From an uncultured Eubacteriaceae bacterium (GTDB taxonomy: Bacteria; Bacillota; Clostridia; Lachnospirales; CAG-274), in contig CAMMIW010000001.1 of assembly GCA_946497035.1 (NCBI GenBank), positions 1 to 64,000 on the forward strand: a stretch of DNA of 64,000 bases, in the 5' to 3' direction. Under the pieces are notes generated by a model. That model was not told where the DNA came from. It ran no database searches and saw only the letters and a program-made list of their open reading frames with translations. Below, in pieces: positions 21,425 to 30,848 of the stretch. Made by a program: the position numbers and the translations under genes. Numbering within the stretch: position 1 is the stretch's first letter; each line of letters opens with the position of its first letter.

Positions 21425-23195
21425 TAAAACAACCTCTTTCCAAATAATGATATTTAACTTTATATATTAAATCATTTTTTGTATAATAATCAAATAATAT
21501 ATAAGTTTCTTCTTCCCTTATTACATTAAAATTAGTTTCTATCATATTTTTTATATTAATATTAAATCTTTCAAAATAACACATTCTACTAAGCTGTTTT
21601 GCATCATAATTTTTTAAATGTGGTATATATTTTTCTATATTTTCTTTATTGTTATAAAAAGCTCTTTCTTTTTCTTTAAATTGGCTATTATAGTTAGTTT
21701 CTATCCAATTAGGCAGGCTCTTTATATTATCATTTAATAAAATATCAAATTTTATTATTTCTTTTAATATTTTATCATCTATATTTTTAATATTTTTTAA
21801 AAATGTATAAATAATCTCATATAGCTTCATTTTGCTAGGGCTAATGTTGTTATAATTGTTTTCCTCCCAATATATAGCTAAATTTTCAAAAAAATCAAAA
21901 GGAGAGCTAAAAAATTTTATGCCATATTTTATAGTATTAATAGCTTTACCAGAGTTATAGTAAGTTTCTACCATTTCTTCTATGCTTTTAAGCATATTCA
22001 TTTTATCATAATTTATAAGGCTTGTATAAAGTACCTCATAAGGAGCTTTATCTTTATATACAATGCCATATTTATTTGCATTTATTCTAAGACCTGAACC
22101 TTTTAACAATTTTAAAAATCCTAATTGAAATTGCTCAGGATAAACATTAAAAACATCATTAAAAGACTTTTTAAAAATTTCATAATCTTCAAAAGGTAAA
22201 CCTGCTATTAAATCTAAATGTTGGTGTATATTTTTTAAGTTTTTTATTTTGTCTACCTTATCAAAAAGTTTTTCTAAGTTTGTTTTTCTTTTTATTTCAT
22301 CTAATGTAGCATCATTAGTAGATTGAACACCTATTTCAAATTGAAAAAGCCCAACCCTAGCTCTTTTTAACGTTTGTAACATTTCATCATCTACTATATC
22401 TGCCGATATTTCAAAATGAAAATTTGTAATACCATTATCATTTTCTATTAAATAATTCCATATCATAAGAGCAAATTTTTTGTTACAGTTAAATGTTCTA
22501 TCTACAAATTTAACTTGTTTTACATTATTTTTTAAGAAGAAAGTTAAATCTTCTTTAACTCTTTCTTCATTTAAAAACCTAAGTCCTTTTTCTAAAGATG
22601 ATAAACAATATTGACAACTATAAGGACAACCTCTAGAGGCTTCATAATATAATATTTTATTTTGTGTGTCTTCTAGTCCATTTTTATATACAAAAGGTAT
22701 TTCATTTAAAGATAGTAGCTCCCTATCTTTCGTTTTTATAATTTTATTTTCTAGTTTAAAAGCTATACCATCTACATTTTCAAAAGATAAATCTATACAT
22801 TTTTTGTTATTAAAATTATCAACAAGCTCTTTTACTGTTTTTTCGCCTTCACCTATACAAACTATGTCTACCCCTTTTTCAAATATATATTCATATTCAT
22901 AGCTTACCTCTGGCCCACCTACAAATATTTTAACATTAGGTAAAAGTTTTTTTATTGTAGCTATTATATCTAATATAATATTTATGTTCCATATATAGCA
23001 AGAAAAACCTAAAAAATCAGGTTTTTCTTTATATATTTCGTTTATAATTGTATCTTCATCATTATTTATTGTAAATTCTTTGGTACTAACATTTGTATTA
23101 TTTTCTTTACAATACATAGCAATGCTTCTTACCGCTAAAGATGTATGTATATATTTAGCATTTACTGCAACTAATAAAGTTTTTATTTTAATCAC
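21414..23195 (-). CDS. B12-binding-domain radical SAM protein (DUF4080-type)
   Basis: 593 aa. The N-terminal cobalamin-binding-like Rossmann domain (about residues 1-150, LLVAVNAKYIHTSLAVRS at the start, IFVGGPEVSYE, GEGE) is followed by the radical SAM core with CPYSCQYC near residue 190 and a C-terminal DUF4080-like region. The reaction is unknown; related proteins are annotated only by domain. The GTG at 23195 overlaps the likely Shine-Dalgarno AGAGGTGA. The first residue conserved in relatives would fit an ATA codon 9 bases further on (23186), so the start is uncertain. It lies 3 bases after the deacetylase gene and overlaps nth. Confidence 0.88.
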   Translation of the reverse strand: MIKIKTLLVAVNAKYIHTSLAVRSIAMYCKENNTNVSTKEFTINNDEDTIINEIYKEKPDFLGFSCYIWNINIILDIIATIKKLLPNVKIFVGGPEVSYEYEYIFEKGVDIVCIGEGEKTVKELVDNFNNKKCIDLSFENVDGIAFKLENKIIKTKDRELLSLNEIPFVYKNGLEDTQNKILYYEASRGCPYSCQYCLSSLEKGLRFLNEERVKEDLTFFLKNNVKQVKFVDRTFNCNKKFALMIWNYLIENDNGITNFHFEISADIVDDEMLQTLKRARVGLFQFEIGVQSTNDATLDEIKRKTNLEKLFDKVDKIKNLKNIHQHLDLIAGLPFEDYEIFKKSFNDVFNVYPEQFQLGFLKLLKGSGLRINANKYGIVYKDKAPYEVLYTSLINYDKMNMLKSIEEMVETYYNSGKAINTIKYGIKFFSSPFDFFENLAIYWEENNYNNISPSKMKLYEIIYTFLKNIKNIDDKILKEIIKFDILLNDNIKSLPNWIETNYNSQFKEKERAFYNNKENIEKYIPHLKNYDAKQLSRMCYFERFNINIKNMIETNFNVIREEETYILFDYYTKNDLIYKVKYHYLERGCFNEA

Positions 23196-23198
23196 CTC

Positions 23199-24797
23199 TT
23201 ATTTTTTATTTCCGTTAAAATATTTAACTCCATTTTTAACTTCTATACCTTTATAATATAAAAGCTCCTCCACTGTAACAAGCTGATAGCCTTGTTCTAC
23301 AAGCTTTGGTATAATAATCTCACAAGCTTCTGCCGTTGTGCCATATAAATCGTGCATTAATATAATGTCCCCATCTTTTACCTTACCTAAAACTTCTTTC
23401 ACTATCGCTTGTGTATTTCTGCTCTTCCAATCTTTTGTATCAACATTCCACATAACGATAGGAGAATTTACAGCTTGTTTTACGTTATCGTTAGTAGCAC
23501 CATATGGCACTCTAACCATACTTGCCTCTTTACCTATTGCATCTTTTAGCTTTTTATTAACAATATCTACCTCAGATTTAACTTGCTCTGTAGATATTTT
23601 TGTTAAATCTTTATGATTAGCTGTATGGTTGCCTATTTGGTTGCCAAGTTTATCCATTCTTTTTAAAACCTCTGCATCTTTTTCTATTCTTCTAGACACG
23701 ATAAAAAATGTAGCAACAGAATTGTTTTTTTCCAATACGTCTAAAATTTTGTTAGTTACTGCACCATTAGGCCCATCATCAAAAGTTAACGCTATCATAG
23801 GCTTATTTTTATCTATTTTTCTTTTACTAGATAATTGGTTTGTTGTTGCTTCTGTAGTTGTATCTGTAGTAGTTATAGTTTGTGTCGTTGTTTCTGTAGT
23901 TGTAGCTGTAGTAGTTATAGTTTGTGTTGTTGTTTCTGTAGTTGTTTCTTTAAAGGTTGTAGCTTGTGTCGTTGTTTCTCTAGTTGTTTCTGTAATTGTT
24001 GTTGTTTGTAAATATTCTTCTTTTACATATGGTAACAATTTTTCTAAAGGTATTTTTGTAAATGTTTCTTGTTGTTTTTTATAGTCATAAAAAAATACAT
24101 AAACATATTTATCATCTAAAAATATTTTTTTATATACGTCTTGTGTTGGTTTTATATCATTATAATTTTCACTTTGTTTTGTTATATTAATACCATAGTT
24201 ATTGAAAAAATATTCTTTAACATAAATATAAAATAAATCTATATAGTTTTTATTTAAAATATCGCTAGTATTTACAAAATTTTCAGATTTTAAATCTATA
24301 ATAAATGTTTCATAAAATTTAACAGGATTTGGATATGTGTTATAATTTCTTTCTACATTAAATTTTACAAATAAAAGATTATCTTTTAAATTATATATTT
24401 CTGTATTTAAAATAAATAGTAACTTTTCGTCATCTATAATAGGCTCATATTGTGAAAACTCATTTTTAAAATCTTTAGCAAGATTATATATTTGGTTATT
24501 AATTTTTTCTTCAATATTTTTGTTATTAAAGACAGGATATTTTATTTTATATACAAGGGGCTTTTCATATTTTTCTATTTGTTTAAATTCAAATTTAATG
24601 TTATCTTTTTTAGATAAACTATTTTCTTTTATATTTTTTTCATCAACATTATTTTTATTATTTATGTTAACACTAGCTTGTACAATTTCTATTTTTTCTT
24701 GATTATTTTTATTAATATCACCTATAGAGGTTACAGGTATTATATATATAACCCCAACTATTACAATTATAAATGTTAAAAACTTAAATTTTTTCAT
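23199..24797 (-). CDS. Secreted polysaccharide deacetylase, PdaC-like (DUF3298/4163 plus NodB)
   Basis: 532 aa. An N-terminal signal-anchor (residues 4-25) is followed by a domain resembling DUF4163/DUF3298 (about 70-270, as in PdaC). Next comes a Thr/Glu-rich linker of about 60 residues made of repeated TTTET-like units (about 275-330), then a NodB deacetylase domain. TFDDGP gives the catalytic Asp and metal Asp, HTANHKDLT the metal His pair, and VPYGATND and MHDLYGTT the later motifs. It probably N-deacetylates peptidoglycan at the cell surface, which lowers lysozyme sensitivity. It follows a two-component system by 97 bases that contain TGCTATAAT (24857-24849, minus), so it may have its own promoter. 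Confidence 0.88.
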   Translation of the reverse strand: MKKFKFLTFIIVIVGVIYIIPVTSIGDINKNNQEKIEIVQASVNINNKNNVDEKNIKENSLSKKDNIKFEFKQIEKYEKPLVYKIKYPVFNNKNIEEKINNQIYNLAKDFKNEFSQYEPIIDDEKLLFILNTEIYNLKDNLLFVKFNVERNYNTYPNPVKFYETFIIDLKSENFVNTSDILNKNYIDLFYIYVKEYFFNNYGINITKQSENYNDIKPTQDVYKKIFLDDKYVYVFFYDYKKQQETFTKIPLEKLLPYVKEEYLQTTTITETTRETTTQATTFKETTTETTTQTITTTATTTETTTQTITTTDTTTEATTNQLSSKRKIDKNKPMIALTFDDGPNGAVTNKILDVLEKNNSVATFFIVSRRIEKDAEVLKRMDKLGNQIGNHTANHKDLTKISTEQVKSEVDIVNKKLKDAIGKEASMVRVPYGATNDNVKQAVNSPIVMWNVDTKDWKSRNTQAIVKEVLGKVKDGDIILMHDLYGTTAEACEIIIPKLVEQGYQLVTVEELLYYKGIEVKNGVKYFNGNKK

Positions 24798-24894
24798 ATT
24801 TTATCCCTCTAACTCTCATTATTAATCAAAATTATTTTAATATTTATAATTATAGCACATATATATACATTTTTCTATTAAATTTTACATAATT

Positions 24895-26562
24895 TTATTT
24901 AATGTTTGGTATTTTTATAATAAATTCACTTCCAAAACCTTCTGTGCTTTTTACCTTAATTTTTCCATTATAATATTTTACAATATGTTTTACGATAGAT
25001 AAGCCAAGTCCTGTACCTCCTAAAGATTTGCTCCTGCCTTTTTCAACACGATAAAATCTTTCAAAAATACGGTTTCTATCTACAAGAGGTATACCTATTC
25101 CACAATCTTTTATAATTATATTTATATTTTTTTCATCTTTAAAACAGTTTATTTCTACATAGCCATTATCCTTATTATATTTTATAGCATTAACTATAAG
25201 GTTATTAAATAGTTGATGTATTTTTTTATAATCTGCCACCATCACAATATCTTCACATTTATTTATAATTTGTATGTTTCTTTCTAAACACATAGGCTTA
25301 GTAGAGTTTATTATTTCTTCAACAATAGTTTTTATTTTTATATCAGATTTATTTATTTCTATTTCTTTGTTTTCTAATTTAGATATTGTTAAAATATTAT
25401 TTATAAGATTTGTTATATTGCTACTTTCTTTTTGTATAATTTTTAAAAATTCTTTTTCTTGCTCTTTATCTATGGCAAAATCATTATATAAAAGCTCTGC
25501 ATAACCTTGTATAGAAGTTATAGGTGTTTTTAGCTCATGAGAAACATTAGAAAAAAACTCTTGTTTTAGCTTTTCGCTTTCTCTTTCTGCAGTAACATCT
25601 ATCATAAGCATTATTATACCACCGCTACCTTTTTTAAATATTCCCTTTTGAATTTTACTAATATGTATACAATATGTCTTGTTATCTTCTGTTTTTATAT
25701 CAAATATATTTCTTTGGTTAGTAGATAATACTTTATCTATATTTTCTAATAATTTTATATTTTGGGTATAATATAAAATATTTTCTCCTAAATTATTTTT
25801 ATTATAATTAAGTATTTTTTTTGCCATTTTATTTATAGCAAAAACATTTTTATTTTTATCTAATAAAACAAAACCTTCTGTCATATTATCTAAAATATAA
25901 TCTATTTTATTTTGCTCTATTTTCAACATATCTCCCATATTTTCTAAATCATTTTGTATTTTTATAACCTCTTTACATATAGCGTTAATCTCTTCAAATT
26001 TATAGTCTTTAAAGGCAATTCTATCGTTTTTATTTTTCAATTTTGGTATTTCTTTAGATATTTGTTGTAATGGTAAAATTATATTTTTGTTTAAATAATT
26101 TTTTAATATTATATAAATTATAAATGATACTATAGATATACCTAATAAACATATAATAGCATCTCTTATTAATATTTCATACATATTAAAGGTTTTATAT
26201 ATAATTATAATATTTTTATCATATTGCTTTATATAATATAAAATTTTATTTTTATAAAGAAATTTTATACCATAATTTTCTATTTGATTATTTTTTATAT
26301 AGCTAATAATATTTTTATCTTTAATATTTTCACTATTTTTATAAATATTTTCTATTTTTAAATCAAATTCTCGTAAAATATTTTGTAAATATTTTTCATC
26401 TACATTTCCATATAAATTTTCTAACGTATTTAAAACATTTGAAATATTTTCTTTTTCACTTTTTATCAAATCATTAACATTAAAAGATATTAAAATAATC
26501 GTAGCTAACATTAATATTAATAATGTTATAACTATATATACTTTAATAACAAATTTTCTCAA
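24895..26562 (-). CDS. Sensor histidine kinase (PhoR/WalK-like)
   Basis: 555 aa beginning at a TTG 9 bases after AGGTGA. Membrane segments lie at about residues 6-28 and 130-152, bounding a ~100-residue external sensor. A PAS-like domain (about 215-330) precedes the H-box SNVSHELKTPITS near residue 345. The ATPase domain has the N-box NLIVNAIKYN, G1 DCGIGIP, F-box FYRVEKGRS and G2 GGTGLGLSIV. It would phosphorylate the response regulator whose gene ends 10 bases upstream. The signal is unknown; a cell-envelope or phosphate role is possible by family. Confidence 0.93.
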   Translation of the reverse strand: MRKFVIKVYIVITLLILMLATIILISFNVNDLIKSEKENISNVLNTLENLYGNVDEKYLQNILREFDLKIENIYKNSENIKDKNIISYIKNNQIENYGIKFLYKNKILYYIKQYDKNIIIIYKTFNMYEILIRDAIICLLGISIVSFIIYIILKNYLNKNIILPLQQISKEIPKLKNKNDRIAFKDYKFEEINAICKEVIKIQNDLENMGDMLKIEQNKIDYILDNMTEGFVLLDKNKNVFAINKMAKKILNYNKNNLGENILYYTQNIKLLENIDKVLSTNQRNIFDIKTEDNKTYCIHISKIQKGIFKKGSGGIIMLMIDVTAERESEKLKQEFFSNVSHELKTPITSIQGYAELLYNDFAIDKEQEKEFLKIIQKESSNITNLINNILTISKLENKEIEINKSDIKIKTIVEEIINSTKPMCLERNIQIINKCEDIVMVADYKKIHQLFNNLIVNAIKYNKDNGYVEINCFKDEKNINIIIKDCGIGIPLVDRNRIFERFYRVEKGRSKSLGGTGLGLSIVKHIVKYYNGKIKVKSTEGFGSEFIIKIPNIK

Positions 26563-26572
26563 TATATATCAC

Positions 26573-27268
26573 CTATTTTTCACTTATTTTATATCCTATG
26601 CCTCTTACCGTTTTTATATAATCTTCAGCAACTAAAAGTTTTTTTCTTATAGTTTTTATATGTATATCAACTGTTCTTGTTTCTCCTAAATAATCATATC
26701 CCCATACATTATTTAATATTTCCTCTCTAGACAAAGGCTTGTTTTTATTTTTTATAAGATAATTTAAAAGCTCATATTCTTTAAATGTAAGCTCTATCAT
26801 TTCATCTTCTACAAAAACTTCTCTTAAGGTTTTATTTATTTTTATAATACCTAATGTCATTTCTTCTTTATCTTCTTTTAAATCTATTTTAAACTGTTCC
26901 ATTTTTCTAAATTGTGCTCTTATTCTTGCCATAACTTCCATAACACTAAAAGGTTTTGTAATATAATCATCTGCGCCACTATCTAACCCTTTTATTTTAT
27001 CTAGTTCGCTATCTTTAGCAGTAAGCATCATTATAGGTATTTTTTTAAATATATTATTTTTTCTTATAATAGAAACTGCCTCTATGCCATCTATACCAGG
27101 TAACATAATATCACATAATATTAAATCTGGCTTATTTTTATTTAAGTTTTTTATAGCATTTTCGGCACTATCAAATAAAAAAACATTATAACCATAGGTT
27201 TTTAAAGCAATTTCTAAAAGCTCTGCTATGTTTTTATCATCTTCTATTACATATATACAATAAGACAT
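26573..27268 (-). CDS. OmpR/PhoB-family response regulator
   Basis: 231 aa. The receiver domain has the acidic pair EDD, the phospho-acceptor Asp in LILCDIMLPG and the conserved Lys in DDYITKPFS. The C-terminal winged helix (about 135-231) ends KTIRKKLLVAEDYIKTVRGI and is typical of PhoP/PhoB. AAGGAGGTTAAATT precedes ATG. It is the first gene of the two-component operon, and its partner kinase follows directly. It may also regulate the adjacent deacetylase (inference from position). Confidence 0.94.
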   Translation of the reverse strand: MSYCIYVIEDDKNIAELLEIALKTYGYNVFLFDSAENAIKNLNKNKPDLILCDIMLPGIDGIEAVSIIRKNNIFKKIPIMMLTAKDSELDKIKGLDSGADDYITKPFSVMEVMARIRAQFRKMEQFKIDLKEDKEEMTLGIIKINKTLREVFVEDEMIELTFKEYELLNYLIKNKNKPLSREEILNNVWGYDYLGETRTVDIHIKTIRKKLLVAEDYIKTVRGIGYKISEK

Positions 27269-27306
27269 AATTTAACCTCCTTATCTTTTTATTTATACTC
27301 CATAAT

Positions 27307-27403
27307 AAAAACAATTAAAATTTAATTAATTTTAAGACAAACAGGTATGACTTTTTCATATCATACCTGTTAAAATTTATTATATAAAATTTTAATTGTT
27401 TTT
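27307..27403. repeat. Nested inverted repeats downstream of lysS
   Basis: An outer perfect 17-bp inverted repeat (27307-27323 with 27387-27403) encloses an 11-bp hairpin (27340-27350 with 27361-27371). The inner hairpin probably terminates lysS on the minus strand. The outer arms are pure A/T plus one C/G and may simply extend the structure. Confidence 0.6.
27340..27371 (-). terminator. Probable terminator of greA-lysS
   Basis: An 11-bp stem AACAGGTATGA / TCATACCTGTT with a 10-base loop, 61 bases past the lysS stop. The following T-tract is weak. Confidence 0.55.
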
Positions 27404-27432
27404 ATACTTATATTTTAATATGTTAAAATAAC

Positions 27433-28932
27433 TTAGTTATTTAATGGTTTCATTGTAGGGAATAACAATACATCTCTAATAGATGATGAATCTGTTAAAA
27501 GCATAACAAGTCTATCTATACCCATACCTAAACCACCTGTTGGAGGCATACCATATTCTAATGCTAATAAGAAATCGTCATCAAGCATAGTTGCTTCGTC
27601 ATTACCTTCTGAGCGAAGCTTTTCTTGTGCTTCAAATCTTTCTCTTTGATCTATAGGATCGTTAAGCTCAGAATATGCATTTGCAAACTCTCTACCTACG
27701 ATAAATAGCTCAAATCTTTCTGTATATTCTGGATCTTCTGGCTTTCTTTTTGAAAGTGGAGAAATATCTACAGGGTGCTCTGTTATAAATGTAGGTTGTA
27801 CGAGATTGTGCTCTACAAATTCATCAAAGAAAAGGCTTAATATATCGCCTATTTGATGATGGTTTTCAAAGCTTATATTATGTTTTTTAGCTATTTCTCT
27901 AGCTTCTTCAATAGTTTTTATCTCTCTAAAGTCTACATTTGAATATTTTTTAACTGCATCTATCATAGATATTTTTTCAAAAGGCTTAGATAAGTCTAAT
28001 TCTGTACCTTGATATGTTATTTTTAAAGTACCTAATACATCTTGTGTAACTGCTTTAATTAAGCCTTCTGTTAAGTCCATCATATCGTTATAATCGGCAT
28101 ATGCTTGGTAAAGCTCCATTAATGTAAATTCTGGATTATGCTTAATGCTCATACCTTCATTTCTAAATACACGGCCTATTTCATAAACATTTTCAAAACC
28201 ACCAACTATAAGACGTTTTAATGGTAACTCTAAAGCTATACGCATATATAAATCTAAATTTAATGTATTATGATGTGTAACAAAAGGCCTAGCATGAGCA
28301 CCACCATATATGCTTTGTAAAATAGGTGTTTCCACCTCTAAAAAGTTTCTATTATCAAGGTAATTTCTCATACTTTTAATAATTTGAGAACGCTTAAAGA
28401 AAGCATCTTTAACCTCTGGATTAACTATTAAATCTACATAACGTTGACGATATCTAAGGTCTTGATCTTTAAGGCCGTGAAATTTTTCAGGTAAAATTTG
28501 TAAGCTTTTTGAAAGTAATGTAACTTTGTGTGCTTTAATAGAAATTTCTTCTTTTTGAGTTTTAAATACAATACCTTTTATAGCTATTATATCACCAATA
28601 TCAAATTTTTTAAATTCGGCATAGTCTTCTTCGCCTATTTCATTTTTACTTACATAGCTTTGTATTCTACCATCTCTATCTTGTATATCACAAAAAGATG
28701 CCTTACCCATAACCCTCTTGCTCATTATACGACCTGCTACAGAAACCTCTTTTTGATCAAAATCTTCAAAATTATCTTTAATCTCTTTGCTATGGTTTGT
28801 AACTTCTGCTTTTGTTATTTGAAAGGGATCTTTTCCTTTTTCTCTAAGCTCTTTTAATTTATCGTGTCTTATTTGTAAAAGTTCGTTTAATTGTTGTGGA
28901 TTTTCAATTTGATTTTCGTTTGTATTTTCCAT
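27433..28932 (-). CDS. lysS: Lysyl-tRNA synthetase, class II
   Basis: 499 aa. The N-terminal OB-fold anticodon-binding domain ([20 protein letters not shown]) is followed by class II motif 2 ([12 protein letters not shown] then [11 protein letters not shown]) and motif 3 ([15 protein letters not shown]). It charges tRNA-Lys. TAGGAGAG precedes ATG by 8 bases. The gene lies 12 bases after greA in the same orientation, the common Firmicutes order greA-lysS. Confidence 0.98.
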   Translation of the reverse strand: MENTNENQIENPQQLNELLQIRHDKLKELREKGKDPFQITKAEVTNHSKEIKDNFEDFDQKEVSVAGRIMSKRVMGKASFCDIQDRDGRIQSYVSKNEIGEEDYAEFKKFDIGDIIAIKGIVFKTQKEEISIKAHKVTLLSKSLQILPEKFHGLKDQDLRYRQRYVDLIVNPEVKDAFFKRSQIIKSMRNYLDNRNFLEVETPILQSIYGGAHARPFVTHHNTLNLDLYMRIALELPLKRLIVGGFENVYEIGRVFRNEGMSIKHNPEFTLMELYQAYADYNDMMDLTEGLIKAVTQDVLGTLKITYQGTELDLSKPFEKISMIDAVKKYSNVDFREIKTIEEAREIAKKHNISFENHHQIGDILSLFFDEFVEHNLVQPTFITEHPVDISPLSKRKPEDPEYTERFELFIVGREFANAYSELNDPIDQRERFEAQEKLRSEGNDEATMLDDDFLLALEYGMPPTGGLGMGIDRLVMLLTDSSSIRDVLLFPTMKPLNN

Positions 28933-28944
28933 ATAAAAACTCTC

Positions 28945-29418
28945 CTAGTGTATCTCTAATATTTTTAAACTAATAATACCATCTGGTGTATCAACTTCTA
29001 CTGTATCTCCAACTTTATGTCCTATAATAGCAGCACCTATAGGAGATTCATTAGATATTTTGCCATTAAATGGATCTGCTTCGGCAGAGCCTACAAGAGT
29101 ATATTCTATCTCTTCTTGAAACTCTGAGTCAAAAAGTTTAATCGTATTACCAATGCTAACTGTATCTGTAACATTACCAGAATCTATAACCTCTGCGTTT
29201 CTTAACATATTTTCTATAGTTATAATTCTAGCTTCTATCTCTGCTTGTTCTTCTTTAGCAGCATCATATTCTGCATTTTCTGAAAGATCTCCTTGCCCTC
29301 TAGCTTCTTTAATTTTAGCGGCAACATCTTTTCTACGAACAACCTTTAGCTCTTGTAGCTCTTGCTCTAAATTTTCAAGCCCTTCGTGAGTTAAAATTAT
29401 TTTTTTTCCTTCATTCAT
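28945..29418 (-). CDS. greA: Transcription elongation factor GreA
   Basis: 157 aa. The N-terminal coiled coil (residues 10-75) carries the acidic tip near [20 protein letters not shown], and the FKBP-like C-terminal domain contains [14 protein letters not shown]. It rescues backtracked RNA polymerase by stimulating transcript cleavage. AAGGAGTGTCG precedes ATG. First gene of the greA-lysS operon with a consensus promoter. Confidence 0.97.
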   Translation of the reverse strand: MNEGKKIILTHEGLENLEQELQELKVVRRKDVAAKIKEARGQGDLSENAEYDAAKEEQAEIEARIITIENMLRNAEVIDSGNVTDTVSIGNTIKLFDSEFQEEIEYTLVGSAEADPFNGKISNESPIGAAIIGHKVGDTVEVDTPDGIISLKILEIH

Positions 29419-29481
29419 TTAACGACACTCCTTAATAAATTTATATAAATATATTTTATAATTACCTAGTATATCCTTAAA

Positions 29482-29510
29482 ATTATAAAACAACTAAAAA
29501 ATATTGTCAA
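29482..29510 (-). promoter_or_regulatory. Consensus promoter of greA-lysS
   Basis: Minus strand: TTGACA (29510-29505), 17-base spacer, TATAAT (29487-29482). Confidence 0.88.
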
Positions 29511-29602
29511 GAATTTTAGCACAAAATATTTTATATTATAAAAATACTATATTAAACTAAAATATATAATTTTAATTTTTATATTTATTGTAAAAATTTT
29601 TA

Positions 29603-29631
29603 TTTACACTTTATTTTAATTATTTTATAAT
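29603..29631 (+). promoter_or_regulatory. Promoter of manA
   Basis: TTTACA (29603-29608), 17-base spacer, TATAAT (29626-29631), 31 bases before the start codon. Confidence 0.75.
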
Positions 29632-29662
29632 AAACATATAAAATAAATTTAGAGGTGATAAA

Positions 29663-30613
29663 ATGTTTAAATTACAACCAAGCTTTAAAGATTATCTTTG
29701 GGGAGGAACTAAACTAAGAACAGATTTTGGCAAAGATTGCTCTTTAGATAAAGTGGCAGAAAGTTGGGAGCTTTCTACGCATAAAGATGGCCTCACTATT
29801 ATTGGTAGTGGCGACTATAAAGGTGAAACTTTGCTATCTTATGTAGAAAAATATGGTAAAGAGGTTTTAGGCACTAAATGTAGCTTAGAAAAAGATATAC
29901 CTATTTTAATTAAATTTATAGATGCTAAAGAGGCTTTATCTATTCAAGTGCACCCAGATAACGAATATGCCCTTAAAAATGAAAATGACTTCGGTAAAAC
30001 TGAAATGTGGTACGTTATAGATGCGGAGCCAGATGCAAAGCTAATATATGGCTTTAAAGAAGATATTACTAAAGAACAATTTAAAAATGCAATAGAAACA
30101 AATACTTTGGAAAAATTAGTTAATGAAGTTGACGTTAAAGCGGGAGATGTTTTCTTTATAACTCCAGGAACAATGCACGCTATAGGTAAAGGTATTGTTA
30201 TTGCAGAAATACAACAACGCTCTAATGTTACTTATAGAATATATGATTTTGGGCGTGTTGGTGCAGATGGTAAAACTAGAGAATTACATATAGATAAAGC
30301 TTTAGATGTTACAAAATTAGAATGTACTAAAAATGCTAAAAAACAATATACATTAAATAAATTTGAAGGTTATGAAAGAGGAACCCTTGCTACTTGTGAA
30401 TATTTTAATGTAGATTTATTAAATATTAATGATAATATAACATTAAACTGTGATGAAACTAGCTTTAATTGTATTACTATTTTAGAAGGTAAATGCATTA
30501 TAAGTGGTAAAGAAAGCTTAGAAGCTAAAAAAGGAGAATCTATATTTATACCTGCTAGCTACGGCCAATATACTATAAATGGTAAATGTAAAATTATTTT
30601 ATCTACTTTATAA
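29663..30613 (+). CDS. manA: Mannose-6-phosphate isomerase, class I
   Basis: 316 aa, typical of the short Firmicutes enzyme. The N-terminal cupin has LQPSFKDYLWGGTKLR and the metal-binding SIQVHPDNEYAL with KTEMWYV. The second set of ligands lies in PGTMHAIGKG, and the active-site block QQRSNVTYRIYDFGR. It interconverts mannose-6-phosphate and fructose-6-phosphate with zinc. It is transcribed alone from its own promoter, divergent from greA. Confidence 0.95.
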   Translation: MFKLQPSFKDYLWGGTKLRTDFGKDCSLDKVAESWELSTHKDGLTIIGSGDYKGETLLSYVEKYGKEVLGTKCSLEKDIPILIKFIDAKEALSIQVHPDNEYALKNENDFGKTEMWYVIDAEPDAKLIYGFKEDITKEQFKNAIETNTLEKLVNEVDVKAGDVFFITPGTMHAIGKGIVIAEIQQRSNVTYRIYDFGRVGADGKTRELHIDKALDVTKLECTKNAKKQYTLNKFEGYERGTLATCEYFNVDLLNINDNITLNCDETSFNCITILEGKCIISGKESLEAKKGESIFIPASYGQYTINGKCKIILSTL

Positions 30614-30645
30614 AAAAATTTAATTTTAAAAATTAATAAAAAGTA

Positions 30646-30674
30646 TTGACATAGGTATTAAAATATGATAGTAT
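30646..30674 (+). promoter_or_regulatory. Promoter of infC-rpmI-rplT
   Basis: TTGACA (30646-30651), 17-base spacer, TAGTAT (30669-30674). The transcript would start near 30682. Confidence 0.8.
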
Positions 30675-30683
30675 ATTCAAGAA

Positions 30684-30830
30684 TAAAGAAGAAGCTCTAC
30701 TTCTCACCTTACGGTATATGGCTTTAAGGTTATCAAAATTTCATATTTTAATGCCTATTGTTTTTTGTTATAGGTATTTTATGATTTTTTAAGTAGGAGC
30801 ATTTTAATTGCTCTTTTTTTATTTTTCAAT
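30684..30830 (+). ncRNA. L20-type ribosomal protein leader with attenuator
   Basis: The 5' UTR of about 160 bases contains GAAGAAG/CTTCTC, then CACCTTA...TAAGGTT (30707-30735), the hairpin AATGCCTAT/ATAGGTATT (about 30750-30777), and a terminator-like stem GGAGCA/TGCTCT followed by seven or more T (about 30796-30825). This order matches the infC-operon leader at which L20 represses its operon by premature termination in Bacillus. I infer the same here. Confidence 0.7.
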
Positions 30831-30848
30831 TTTTAGGAGGTGCTCGCA

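Noticed and set aside
23629-24084. Plus-strand 151-aa Val/Ser-rich reading frame
   Set aside because: It is the shadow of the Thr-rich linker of the deacetylase on the other strand.
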